Numbered from the stretch's first letter, positions 19,638 through 28,029 are shown. The stretch: 64,000 bases of DNA from an uncultured Fretibacterium sp. (GCA_946186205.1 CAMHMH010000003.1:177745-241744), one strand, 5' to 3'. Numbers and translations: made by a program. Notes: generated by a model from the letters alone, not told the origin.

Positions 19638-20879
19638 CTAACGCCTCTGACCGTGATGCCGTTCTTCCTGAACACTGATTTTTGCTTTCTCTACACCTGT
19701 GCCATAAGATATTTTCACGGCCTCTCCTAATGGCGGGACTGCGCTCATTCGTTCCAGCTTGTGTACTACGAGACTTTGACGGCCTACCTGCTGGACACAA
19801 TATCCCTGTGATTCATCTACATGAAGAATTTTTCCTTTGTACTGCTGACCATCCACTCGCGGCTTCAGAAACACTTTCGTGTCGCCTTCAATTAGCTTCA
19901 TGTCTCGGATTGTCTGCTCCGTCAATGCGGTTTTCTGTTCGGGGGGCTGACCTTCGGGCGTTGACTGTGATTGCGCCTGTTCTCGTTCTCGGACACGTTC
20001 ATACTTCAGGATTTCCTCTGACGCTTTCTGTGCCTGATTTACTGCTCGAAAAAGCGCGTTAGGGTCTTCTTTCACTGCCTTCACCCAATAATCTACATAC
20101 GCCGCGTGATTGTCAAAATGCTCCTGCGTCTGCGGGATTCCTGTCTCCGCTGATACAAACATTGAGGTGATTTCTGCTACGAGTTCTTCCTTCGCGTAAC
20201 TCTCGGAGTGCATATCGCTGGAGGTCTCTCGGTTCAATCGGCTGGGGTGGCCTGTCCAGTGGCCTAATTCATGAAGACAAGTAGCGTAATAATCCGCCTG
20301 ACTGGTGAACTGTCCGCGTTCTGGCACTTGGATATAATCGTTCGTTCGGTTATAGAATGCCTCATTTCCTCCGTGCCGGATTTCTGCTCCTGATTCTTGC
20401 AGTATCCTCTCCGCCTTTTCACTCGTCTCGATTGGGTTACGTGCTGGCGGTTCGTAAGCGGGGATTCCCTCTATCTGAGAAGCATGGAATACAACATAAT
20501 TCCTCACGAGTACGCTTTTCTCTACTTCCTGTTTCCCGTCCTCATCTAGTACGGGGTCGCCAAACTCGTCCACTTTCGGCTTCTCGTCAAACTTGTAAAA
20601 TTCTACGTGTGTGCCTTTTTCGCCCGGCTTCACGTGCCAGCCTTTTTCTTTCGCTTGGTCGAAGGTTGCCCATCGGGGGGCATCTGCGTGTCCTAGTGCC
20701 TGACTTTGTAATGCTAAATTTATCGAGTTGATTCCGTGATATGCCCGACCGCTTACCGCATTAAACGGTGCGTCTCCGTCCGTCCATGTCCGTTGCCACG
20801 GGGCTGTCCCATTCTCCATTGCGTCGCACAGTTTTTTCACGAGTTCTTCTCGATATTCTTGCGCCTTCGAGGAAATCAC
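19638..20879 (-). CDS. ardC: ArdC-type antirestriction protein with shared C-terminal domain
   Basis: 413 residues, GTG start overlapping the stop of the preceding gene. The N-terminal ssDNA-binding domain has the ArdC signature (GTAPWQRTW, NAVSGRAYHGIN, WATFDQAKEKGWHVKPGEKG). A zincin-like metallopeptidase domain follows with CLHELGHWTGH (~205). ArdC proteins of IncW plasmids protect transferred single-stranded DNA from restriction and are reported to enter the recipient. Residues ~319-413 are the KfrB-like domain also found at the C-terminus of the relaxase and the helicase. The stop is TAG and the methylase gene follows in the same frame 9 bp later. Confidence 0.88.
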   Translation of the reverse strand: MISSKAQEYREELVKKLCDAMENGTAPWQRTWTDGDAPFNAVSGRAYHGINSINLALQSQALGHADAPRWATFDQAKEKGWHVKPGEKGTHVEFYKFDEKPKVDEFGDPVLDEDGKQEVEKSVLVRNYVVFHASQIEGIPAYEPPARNPIETSEKAERILQESGAEIRHGGNEAFYNRTNDYIQVPERGQFTSQADYYATCLHELGHWTGHPSRLNRETSSDMHSESYAKEELVAEITSMFVSAETGIPQTQEHFDNHAAYVDYWVKAVKEDPNALFRAVNQAQKASEEILKYERVREREQAQSQSTPEGQPPEQKTALTEQTIRDMKLIEGDTKVFLKPRVDGQQYKGKILHVDESQGYCVQQVGRQSLVVHKLERMSAVPPLGEAVKISYGTGVEKAKISVQEERHHGQRR

Positions 20880-21064
20880 TGCTTTTCACCTCCGGCCTTG
20901 TACCAGTCCTTGACTTTGCGCTCCCAGTCCTGCTTTAACTGCTTTTCTTCCTCCAGCGTGGGAAGCGTTACTATTCCTTCAGATTCAGGAGCTTCGTCTG
21001 GCTCACCACTGTCGTCCAAGTTCGCTCCGTAATATTCAAGAATTTCATTTAATTCCTTGTCCAT
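20876..21064 (-). CDS. Small acidic protein of unknown function in the relaxase-ArdC operon
   Basis: 62 residues, strongly acidic in the first half (DDSGEPDEAPESE) and helical and charged in the second (EEEKQLKQDWERKVKDWYKAGG). No known family recognised. It lies between the relaxase (42-bp gap) and ArdC (4-bp overlap), so it is co-transcribed with mobilisation functions. Small proteins at this position are common in related elements; an adaptor or anti-restriction role is only a guess. Confidence 0.6.
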   Translation of the reverse strand: MDKELNEILEYYGANLDDSGEPDEAPESEGIVTLPTLEEEKQLKQDWERKVKDWYKAGGEKQ

Positions 21065-21106
21065 TACTAAAAAATTCCTCCTTCTTTTTCTTTACAGGTC
21101 AATGAT

Positions 21107-23017
21107 TTATAGGCTTCGCGTCCGGCGGCGTTCTTCCTCACGTTGGATTCTTGCCCTCTGTCCTTCTTCGCTGTATGCGATTTTTACCGTCTCACCCGGC
21201 AACGGTGGCATTTCAAGACGGTCTAACCTGTGGACAATTAGGCTGTGTTGTCCTACCAACTGGACGCAAATTCCTCGCTTCTCATCTACATGCACTATTC
21301 GCCCCTTGTACTGCTGCTTATCTGTTCGCGGATTTATATAAATCTTGGGTTTGTCCGCTAACTTCAATCTTGAGATTTCTTCTGCTGTTATTGGCCACTG
21401 GAATTGCCTTTGTGCCTGTCTGCGACGTTCCACTTCCGCCGCTAAATCGGGGTTCGATAATTTCAGGCCATATTTCACCGCCGCTGAGATACAAAGTTCC
21501 TTGTATTCCGCGTTACCTGTAATTTCCGTTGCTCCCCATTTCTGATTCGCAAGCTGTAACGCCGCCGCTACTGATTCTTCCGTCAGCTTCCTCTTGTTTA
21601 GCACTATCCTTCTGCCCATGTCTGAAAAATCCGCCGTGTACGTTCCGGCCTTACAGTACAAAACACTGCTTCCAGCTCCACGCCTCGCGCTGTAATCTCG
21701 AAGGTCAGCTATCCTCTGCAGGGCGGAGTTTCTCACTCCTGATTGTTCCGGCGAAAGTAATAACTGTCCCGGATAACGGTACACTTGGTACATGTCATCG
21801 CGGCTCTGGTCGGCTAACCAATCCTTAAATGATGGAAAACGTTTCAGGTAATGCGATTTCAGTTCGAGGATTTCTTCGCCCTGATGTTCTCTCAGCGCAA
21901 GCCGTTCTCTCTGACTCGCAAACGCAAATATGCTTCGGATTTGATTTAATTCTCCTCCTCTGCCTTTCCAGTTCTCGCTAAATATTTCTGTCCGGCGGCT
22001 CTTTTGCACCCAATATAAATTTTCGCGTTCTTGCTTTTGACGCGCCTTTAATTCTCGTATCGCTCTATTCTTGCTCCTGATGTAAATTTCTCGCTCGGCA
22101 CGATATTCTTCCCACATGGATTTTCTTCCTACTGGTCGCGGAGACGATTGGATTTCATCTTGATTAGGCTTGACTGACATTTGCAATTTCACTTCTAGTT
22201 TCCGTTCCTGATAATCGCCTAATCTCGCCTCCAGTTTCTTAAAACTGCTCTCTCGCGATACTTGGGACAACTTCACTGCTCTGTCTCCCTTTTTCAAGAC
22301 TGCTCCGTTCCCTTTACGCTCAAACAAAAATCCTTTCGACGCTAATTTGACGTGCAACTCGTCCCAACTTGCCGCTGTCTCTAATATTGTCGCTAATTCC
22401 CGCTTCGCTTGACGTTCTAGGCTTTCTATTCCCGTGTGCGCTTCTATGTCTCTGGCTTTCTGCGAGATTTCCGGCGTTTTTCTGGCGTTCGTTTCCCTCT
22501 CAAAAATATTGCCGGATTCATCTACTTCGTAACGTCCCGTCCTTTCCACGTCCCAGCCCTGTGTAATTTCTATTTTTCGCGCCGCTCTTTCTAGGGCTTT
22601 CTTCGTCCATCCTCCAGCGGGGCGGATCGCTCGGAATGTTTCAGGTAAGATTCGATTTACTGCTACATGTACGTGAAGATTATCCGTATCGGCCTGCAAT
22701 GCCCATAACGCTTGACAGTCCTGCAAATCTAATTCCCTTAATGCTATTTCTACCGCTTCGTCCACTTGCTCATTCGTTGGGCTTTCTTCTGCTCTCCATG
22801 ACAAGATGAAATGAAGCACAGGATTCTTGCACTTCACGTTCTCATACGAAAGTCCTTCCATCTCTAGGTACGCTTTCTCTGGCGGCGAGTTCAAATTTTT
22901 CGTCCCTACATAAAGTACAGAATTTTTTGCATGTCCTGTTACTCCGAGACAATAATTTATTAAGTCCTTAAAGCTGCTCCGGCTATCACGCCGTTTAGCT
23001 GGGAGTTTCGCTATCAT
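21107..23017 (-). CDS. MOBP-type relaxase (TraI/VirD2-like)
   Basis: 636-residue DNA-nicking transesterase that cuts oriT and leads the strand into the recipient. The N-terminal domain shows the relaxase order: a Tyr-containing motif I near FKDLINYCLG (~20) and the metal-binding histidine motif NLHVHVAVNRI (~115). The middle is charged and helical. Residues ~543-636 (KPKIYINPRTDKQQYKG, HSLIVHRLDRLE) are the KfrB-like domain shared with ArdC and the helicase. ATG overlaps the 3' end of the MobC gene by 23 bp. Its position next to a MobC and the TraK/L/M divergon matches the RP4 Tra1 layout. It ends in TAA. Confidence 0.9.
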   Translation of the reverse strand: MIAKLPAKRRDSRSSFKDLINYCLGVTGHAKNSVLYVGTKNLNSPPEKAYLEMEGLSYENVKCKNPVLHFILSWRAEESPTNEQVDEAVEIALRELDLQDCQALWALQADTDNLHVHVAVNRILPETFRAIRPAGGWTKKALERAARKIEITQGWDVERTGRYEVDESGNIFERETNARKTPEISQKARDIEAHTGIESLERQAKRELATILETAASWDELHVKLASKGFLFERKGNGAVLKKGDRAVKLSQVSRESSFKKLEARLGDYQERKLEVKLQMSVKPNQDEIQSSPRPVGRKSMWEEYRAEREIYIRSKNRAIRELKARQKQERENLYWVQKSRRTEIFSENWKGRGGELNQIRSIFAFASQRERLALREHQGEEILELKSHYLKRFPSFKDWLADQSRDDMYQVYRYPGQLLLSPEQSGVRNSALQRIADLRDYSARRGAGSSVLYCKAGTYTADFSDMGRRIVLNKRKLTEESVAAALQLANQKWGATEITGNAEYKELCISAAVKYGLKLSNPDLAAEVERRRQAQRQFQWPITAEEISRLKLADKPKIYINPRTDKQQYKGRIVHVDEKRGICVQLVGQHSLIVHRLDRLEMPPLPGETVKIAYSEEGQRARIQREEERRRTRSL

Positions 23018-23315
23018 TTAATACCGCCTTTTCCAGTCCAGTGATAAACGTGTTCAGATTCTCTAGCGCGGTTGCCGTCTTCTCGCTGTACATGCCCTGC
23101 GATTCCTTAAACACGTATTTCAATAATCCTCCCTGACGGCGCAACTCTGAAAGCATTTTTGTCTCTATCCTCGACGGCACTCTACGGCTTAACGCTCGAC
23201 GGCGGATATATTCGGACATTGATAACCCTGATACTTCCGCTTTCTCTCGTATCTCCGTTTGTTCCTCTTGCGTTACTCGGATATGTATATCCCTATTGAA
23301 AATTACGCCTTCCAA
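22995..23315 (-). CDS. mobC: MobC/TraJ-like relaxosome accessory protein
   Basis: 106 residues with a ribbon-helix-helix N-terminus (DIHIRVTQEEQTEIREKAEVSGLSMSEYIRRRAL), then a helical tail. Such proteins bind oriT and position the relaxase. It is encoded upstream of and overlapping the relaxase gene, and reads away from the candidate oriT at 23340..23470, exactly as expected for the accessory protein of an IncP-like mobilisation region. Confidence 0.85.
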   Translation of the reverse strand: MEGVIFNRDIHIRVTQEEQTEIREKAEVSGLSMSEYIRRRALSRRVPSRIETKMLSELRRQGGLLKYVFKESQGMYSEKTATALENLNTFITGLEKAVLNDSETPS

Positions 23316-23613
23316 CTTTCTGGCCTCCCTCTGATTTTTTCGGGTGCAGGGTCAGTTCCATGACAAACTGACGCGAGAGACTGGTACAGCCGATTGCGTC
23401 CTAAGCACTTTGTACATAACTTACGCAGTGAGTTTGTGTACACATGTGCCTGCTTGTCCCCTTATTCCCTTATGCCTTTACAAATCATTCTGAGTATATA
23501 TGTCCCTCTCAAAATATGCGTTAAATGCATAAATTTAGACGCTGTACTATTTTCTTTTTAATCGTTCTACCAAGTTGGGACAATAAAAATTAAACGAAAA
23601 GGAGGGTTTTTTT
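23316..23613. other. Candidate origin of transfer (oriT) and divergent promoter region
   Basis: A gene-free 298-bp region between divergent mobC and traK-like genes, the RP4 oriT position. It holds a perfect 7-bp inverted repeat GTCAGTT (23351..23357)/AACTGAC (23366..23372) and, 22 bp further, CGATTGCGTCCTAAGC (23391..23406), reminiscent of the IncQ/P nick core TGCG|YCCT. A TGTACA...TGTACA pair at about 23411..23450 could be a protein-binding site. The plus-strand gene is preceded by AAAAGGAGGG (23599..23608). The nick position is a guess from motif resemblance. Confidence 0.5.
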
Positions 23614-24189
23614 ATGTTAGCCGCTACTACAAAAATTGGATCGAAATATTTAGTCCATATTGAAATCTTGAAGGCTCTGGGGACGGAACTGGAAAATCTA
23701 CCTGAAAAGGAAAAAGTCATGTTCGACTTCAAAAGTGCTGTCGTTTTTCTAATACCGTTTTTAGAACTCGCCATCAAGAAAAATTACACAAAAGACGAGA
23801 TTTTTCAAATCATGGGCAAAGTCGGCTGGCACATCACTCAAAACACTTTCAAATATTTCTGGAGCCTCTTTACTCTTGAGGAAGAAACATCTAACAAAAA
23901 GAAACCTAACCCTACGTCTGCCGGGAAAGAAAAGAGTGAACATGCTCACTCTTCCGTCAAGCAGAATGAACATAAATCGCAGGAAACAATAGACGCTGTT
24001 CTTGCTAATCATGAGGCACAATCACAAGGAAGTGAATTTTCAAAACCTGAAGCACAAAATCTCAATGCCGCGAAAAATGAAGCACAAGCTCCAGAAAATG
24101 AAAATCATAACGAGGAGAAATCTACCGCAATTTCTACGCAACAAAACAGCGCGCATTTTCCACTGCCACCTGATACGGAGGATTTATAA
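23614..24189 (+). CDS. TraK-like conjugative transfer protein
   Basis: 191 residues. The N-terminal ~90 residues have the pattern of small oriT-binding TraK proteins: a helical block ending in AIKKNYTKDEIFQIMGKVGWHITQNTFKYFWSLF, in which the ITxNTFKxY part matches the family. The C-terminal half is a polar, Gln/Glu/Asn-rich disordered tail. It is first in the rightward operon next to the candidate oriT and followed by TraL- and TraM-like genes, the RP4 order. Identification rests on that context plus the motif. Confidence 0.6.
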   Translation: MLAATTKIGSKYLVHIEILKALGTELENLPEKEKVMFDFKSAVVFLIPFLELAIKKNYTKDEIFQIMGKVGWHITQNTFKYFWSLFTLEEETSNKKKPNPTSAGKEKSEHAHSSVKQNEHKSQETIDAVLANHEAQSQGSEFSKPEAQNLNAAKNEAQAPENENHNEEKSTAISTQQNSAHFPLPPDTEDL

Positions 24190-24191
24190 AC

Positions 24192-24938
24192 ATGGCAACA
24201 CAAGAAAATTTATTTTTGTACTTCATCGGGGGTAGTAAGGGCGGCGTTGGCAAAAGTATTCTCAGTATGCTTCTCGCTGACTTCCTTACTCAATACAGAA
24301 AGAGAAAAATCATTCTTGTCGAAAGCGATACTAGCAATCCTGACGTGGGCAAAACTTTTACTCACAGCGATGATGTAGAAGTTCTTTCCCTGTCTCTTGA
24401 TGAGGCCGACGGGTGGATTGAACTTGTTAATTACTGCGAGGCAAGCGACAAAGACCTCGTCATAAATTCTGCCGCTCGGTCGGGCGAAGCTGTCGAAAAA
24501 TTTGGCGGCACTCTCATCGGCAGTCTCGACGAACTTCATAGACAGCTCGTTTCCTTCTGGGTCATTAACCGTCAGAGAGACAGTATCGAGCTTCTCAAAA
24601 AATATATGGACGTTGTTCCCGGTAAATTGCACGTCGTCCGCAATACCTTTTACGGTGAACCTCAAAAGTTCGAGTTATTCAACGGCTCTAAGACAAAAAT
24701 TGAGGCTGAAAAGCGCGGGGCTACTATCGACCTGCCTGATCTCGCTGATCGCGTTACTGATGATTTGTACTCTAAACGTCTTTCCATCGTTACAGCTCTG
24801 GAGACTATGCCACTGGGTAACAAAGCTGAACTCAAACGTTGGCGTTCCGTCGCTTGGAAGATGTTTGATGAGATTGGCATCGCTCAACCTTTACCGGCAA
24901 AGGAAGAAAAAAATCCTAAGAAAAGTGAGCGGTCTTAA
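24192..24938 (+). CDS. TraL/MinD-like P-loop ATPase
   Basis: 248 residues. The deviant Walker A is at the N-terminus (GGSKGGVGKSILSMLL, ~12-28), followed by a switch region with VESDTSN. This is the ParA/MinD fold used by TraL of IncP plasmids. The role in RP4 transfer is poorly defined. ATG is preceded by CGGAGGA and lies 2 bp after the TraK-like stop, so the two are co-translated. A chromosome- or plasmid-partition role is less likely because there is no ParB partner here. Confidence 0.75.
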   Translation: MATQENLFLYFIGGSKGGVGKSILSMLLADFLTQYRKRKIILVESDTSNPDVGKTFTHSDDVEVLSLSLDEADGWIELVNYCEASDKDLVINSAARSGEAVEKFGGTLIGSLDELHRQLVSFWVINRQRDSIELLKKYMDVVPGKLHVVRNTFYGEPQKFELFNGSKTKIEAEKRGATIDLPDLADRVTDDLYSKRLSIVTALETMPLGNKAELKRWRSVAWKMFDEIGIAQPLPAKEEKNPKKSERS

Positions 24939-24940
24939 TC

Positions 24941-25636
24941 ATGGATAACGCACAGGATTTTCATTACTCTGAACAAGCGGGTCAAGTTTCTTGCGAGTCT
25001 TCGGAACTACAAAAATCTGAGAATCTTGTAGCCTCTTTCTTCGGCGACTGCAACGAGAATGAAAGAAGAATCATTGACGAATTTTTCCGTACTCTCGGTA
25101 TCAGGGATAATGACGCTATTTGGGCTTTCGTTAAGGTCTTTTTCACTATAAACCGTGAGAATAACAACCTTCCTCAACGTATCTCGGACGCTCTCGCTCT
25201 TAAAAGGGACGAAATCATTGACTACATCAAACAATTTGCCGCTTCCGCTGTTGAACTGGAAACTAAAAAGGCTATGGCTGATTTGTCCGACACCTTACAG
25301 CTCATTTCTCAGAACATCTTGAAGCAGCATCGAAAAAATATGTGGCTTTATGACTTCTTCCTGCCTTTGGCTTGTGCTTGCTTTGGAATCTTTTTCCTGT
25401 GCCTTATCTCTTTTGTCGGGGGGGCGGCTGTCGCAGGCAAGGGCTGGGGACATTCTCCCGTTGAGGCCCTGCTTAATGCTCCGGCGGGTTGGATTATTCC
25501 CCTCGCTCTTATTCCTGTCGGCGGAGTCGCTCTCTTTCGCGGCCTTACTGAACAAGGACGAGTTAAGTACCTCAATTTATCTGCCGCTCTACTCGTCGCT
25601 CTTTTGCTGCTATGCGTCATTCCTCACATTCTTTAG
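24941..25636 (+). CDS. TraM-like membrane protein of the transfer operon
   Basis: 231 residues. The first ~130 are soluble and helical; three hydrophobic segments follow (~140-165 FFLPLACACFGIFFLCLISF, ~185-205 AGWIIPLALIPVGGVALF, ~215-231 SAALLVALLLLCVIPHIL). RP4 TraM is likewise the third gene after oriT and ends in a membrane segment. Sequence similarity could not be tested, so the name rests on gene order and topology. It begins 2 bp after the TraL-like stop with only a weak ribosome-binding site, suggesting coupling. Confidence 0.55.
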   Translation: MDNAQDFHYSEQAGQVSCESSELQKSENLVASFFGDCNENERRIIDEFFRTLGIRDNDAIWAFVKVFFTINRENNNLPQRISDALALKRDEIIDYIKQFAASAVELETKKAMADLSDTLQLISQNILKQHRKNMWLYDFFLPLACACFGIFFLCLISFVGGAAVAGKGWGHSPVEALLNAPAGWIIPLALIPVGGVALFRGLTEQGRVKYLNLSAALLVALLLLCVIPHIL

Positions 25637-25686
25637 TGCGAATTTTCACACACTTCTCGTGTGGTCTAAAGAAGGAGAGATTGCTT

Positions 25687-25968
25687 ATGCAACGGATGTT
25701 CGCTAACGCATTTAAGCACTTCAGGGAAAACGCTGGCTTAACTCAGGCCATCGTCGCAAAAAGAGCGGGCATTGCTCAGTCGGAAGTTTCAAGACTTGAG
25801 GACGGCTTTCACTGGCCAAGTTTCAAAACTACTCGGAGGCTTTGCAAAGCTATCGGGGTTGACGAAAAAACTTTCTGCCACTTCATGGCTCACGACATTT
25901 TGGCTTTACCGCAAGAAGTCTGGAATGGCCTCAATGAAGACAAGGAGAGTAAGCCACCTCACGGCTAA
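25687..25968 (+). CDS. XRE-family HTH regulator with IS-derived C-terminus
   Basis: 93 residues from the ATG at 25687, preceded by AAGGAGAG. A Cro/C1-type helix-turn-helix covers ~5-65 (AGLTQAIVAKRAGIAQSEVSRLEDG). The last six codons and the TAA lie inside the right end of the IS605-derived element at 25950..26320, so the natural C-terminus was replaced by insertion. It sits between the TraM-like gene and the T4SS genes and may regulate the transfer operon. Loss of the tail may or may not affect function. Confidence 0.7.
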   Translation: MQRMFANAFKHFRENAGLTQAIVAKRAGIAQSEVSRLEDGFHWPSFKTTRRLCKAIGVDEKTFCHFMAHDILALPQEVWNGLNEDKESKPPHG

Positions 25969-26320
25969 AGCCGGAGGCTTTCAGAGAAGTATGGTACACG
26001 GACAAATGTCTGAACACGCATGTTACCGCTTCAGAATACCCTTATTCACTGGGGCGTGCTTACTCGCCTCTATACGGTAAGACCCTAAAGCCTATCCGCT
26101 TACTTTTTACGGCTCACTCCCCCGCCTCATGTTTTGGCAATTTTTTTGCGGAAATCGCAAGGGCGACATGCCAGCCCGGAACGGCTCTAAGACCGTTGTG
26201 TATTTTTATCCGTTCCTGTTACAGAACGCCTATGTTAAACATATGTAAGAATTTTAAGAGAGGAAAAGTAAAAAGTAAAGTAGCACACTTCCTCACCATA
26301 GCTAAAGCAAGGGGTATCCG
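25950..26320 (-). mobile_element. IS200/IS605-derived TnpB-less element (copy 3)
   Basis: This explains the gene-free gap 25969..26365. On the minus strand it opens with GATACCCCTTGCTTTAGCTATG (26294..26315), matching the left end of copy 1 at all but a few bases, and closes with the right-end hairpin GCCTCCGGCTTTAGCCGTGAGG (25955..25976), typical of TnpB-linked IS605 elements. An internal ACGCCC...AATAAGGGT block matches copy 1. No open frame is present. It separates the HTH gene from trbB and seems to have removed the natural 5' end of trbB. Confidence 0.6.
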
Positions 26321-26365
26321 CGTGCGAGTTTTGATGATGAAGTCATAAGGCGTAATCTTGAAAAA

Positions 26366-27286
26366 TTGCGCAGGGAAATGGGCGATGACATCAGGAAGGC
26401 TATGGACGACTCCGCTGTCATTGAAATTATGCTTAATCCTGACGGCAGGGTCTGGGTTGACAAAATTGGGAGCGGCATGGAATTTTTATGCCATATGTCC
26501 GCTGTTCAGGCTCTACAAATGCTCGGCACTGTCGCTCACATGCTCGGTACGGTCATCAACTACCATCACCCCATTGTTGAGGGCGAACTTCCAAGCGATG
26601 GCAGTCGTGTTGAGGGCGTTATTCCTCCTATCGTCCCTAATCCGTCTTTCAACATTAGGAAAAAGGCTTCCGCTATTTTCTCGCTGGACGAATACATTAA
26701 ATCGGGTCGTGCTACTCATGAGGACGTTCACATTCTCTGTGAGGCTATTTCGACTCGTAAAAATATCCTCGTCGTTGGCGGTACGGGGACGGGCAAAACT
26801 ACCTTCGTCAATGCAATCTTGAACGAAATGAAAAACCTTACACCCCATCATCGCCTCCTTATCCTTGAGGACACTCTCGAACTTCAATGCTCTATAGATA
26901 ATTTCGTCTCCATGCGTACTAGCTCTGACCAGTCCATGCAGGACTTATTGAAAGTTACCATGCGACAGAGGCCAGACAGAATCATCATCGGCGAGGTCAG
27001 GGGCAAGGAAGCTCTCGATATGCTAAAGGCTTGGAATACTGGTCATCCCGGCGGGGTCTGCACTGTTCACGCTAATGACGCTCGTGCTGGTCTCCTGCGC
27101 ATTGAACAACTCATTTCCGAAGTCTCCCAAAGTCCCATGCGCGAGCTTATCGCTGAGGCTATTGATGTCGTCGCTTTTCTCGTCAGAGACCCTCATATCG
27201 GCCCGAAACTTTCAGAACTCGTTTCCGTTGACGGCTTTCTTGATGGCCAATATGTCTTTCACGACTTAAAGGAGGTGGTTACTTGA
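26366..27286 (+). CDS. trbB: TrbB/VirB11-type traffic ATPase, 5' end disturbed
   Basis: A hexameric ATPase powering the T4SS at the cytoplasmic face. Motifs: EIMLNPDGRVWVDK near the N-terminus, Walker A VVGGTGTGKTTF (~137), Asp box and Walker B-like IIIGEVRGKEALDML. 306 residues from the TTG at 26366, close to full length. In-frame codons continue upstream (RASFDDEVIRRNLEK) to a TAA inside the IS605-derived element, so the original start was lost or replaced. No convincing ribosome-binding site precedes the TTG, so expression is doubtful. Confidence 0.85.
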   Translation: MRREMGDDIRKAMDDSAVIEIMLNPDGRVWVDKIGSGMEFLCHMSAVQALQMLGTVAHMLGTVINYHHPIVEGELPSDGSRVEGVIPPIVPNPSFNIRKKASAIFSLDEYIKSGRATHEDVHILCEAISTRKNILVVGGTGTGKTTFVNAILNEMKNLTPHHRLLILEDTLELQCSIDNFVSMRTSSDQSMQDLLKVTMRQRPDRIIIGEVRGKEALDMLKAWNTGHPGGVCTVHANDARAGLLRIEQLISEVSQSPMRELIAEAIDVVAFLVRDPHIGPKLSELVSVDGFLDGQYVFHDLKEVVT

Positions 27287-27364
27287 AGCGTTCTCAGCTA
27301 TTTACTCGGCTTGGCGGTACAAATTTATTTTCTTCTCTAATATAACGAAAGGAGTTTTTGTATT

Positions 27365-27709
27365 ATGAACAAACGTTTTTCTACGTGGCTCTTTGGGCGC
27401 AGAACTGCCGTACTCGCGGTCGTTGTCCTCGTCGCTCTCCTATGCTCTCCTATGGCAGCATTTGCAAGCAATAACGATTTGCCTTGGAACACCGCCCTCG
27501 AAAGGCTCGTCAATGCCTTCTCTGGCAGAACCGCTCTCCTCGTCTCCATGATTGGCATTTTCTTCGCGGGTGGTATGCTCATCTTCGGCGGAGACTTGGG
27601 CAACTTCGGCAAAATGGTCATGATGATTGTTCTCGTCGGCTCTATGATGGGCGCACTCTCCACCATCGCAAGCAATTTCATCAGCACTGAGGGCTGTCTC
27701 ATTCTCTGA
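27365..27709 (+). CDS. trbC: TrbC/VirB2 pilin
   Basis: 114 residues: a long signal peptide ending at SPMAAFA, then two hydrophobic segments (LLVSMIGIFFAGGMLIFGG and MVMMIVLVGSMMGALS), the classic VirB2/TrbC prepilin layout. It forms the conjugative pilus. ATG is preceded by GAAAGGAG. The TGA overlaps the ATG of the next gene. Intact. Confidence 0.9.
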   Translation: MNKRFSTWLFGRRTAVLAVVVLVALLCSPMAAFASNNDLPWNTALERLVNAFSGRTALLVSMIGIFFAGGMLIFGGDLGNFGKMVMMIVLVGSMMGALSTIASNFISTEGCLIL

Positions 27710-28029
27710 TGCTATACAACGACGAAGAAATAAGGGTTATTCCCGTGCGCAAAAGTCTCACTCGTCCTCAGCTCATTTGCGGCTGTGATCGCGTCTTGTT
27801 CCTGCTCTTGATGCTGTTTTGCATTGCCCTCATCTTCCCCGGTGGGCTGGGGTCAGGCAATTATGTCAACATCTTAATCGGCATCGTCTTTTTCGTCGTC
27901 GGCGTTCAGATTTTGGCCGTACTCGCTAAGTATGACCCGCTTTTTAGTCTGATTTTCAGCAGGGCTATAAAGTATCAGGACGCTTACGTCTCTACGTCCC
28001 ATGTTCACAGACAGGACAAAAAATACTGA
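27709..28029 (+). CDS. trbD: TrbD/VirB3 inner-membrane T4SS protein
   Basis: 106 residues with an N-terminal polar stretch (IRVIPVRKSLTRPQLICGCDR), two hydrophobic helices and a short cytoplasmic tail ending YVSTSHVHRQDKKY. This matches VirB3/TrbD proteins, which associate with the VirB4/TrbE ATPase. The start overlaps the trbC stop (TGATG), showing translational coupling. Intact. Confidence 0.88.
   Translation: MLYNDEEIRVIPVRKSLTRPQLICGCDRVLFLLLMLFCIALIFPGGLGSGNYVNILIGIVFFVVGVQILAVLAKYDPLFSLIFSRAIKYQDAYVSTSHVHRQDKKY

Noticed and set aside
27283..27345. 20-codon TTG-initiated peptide between trbB and trbC with AAAGGAGG upstream
   Set aside because: Too short to support; the Shine-Dalgarno-like sequence is part of the trbB coding end.
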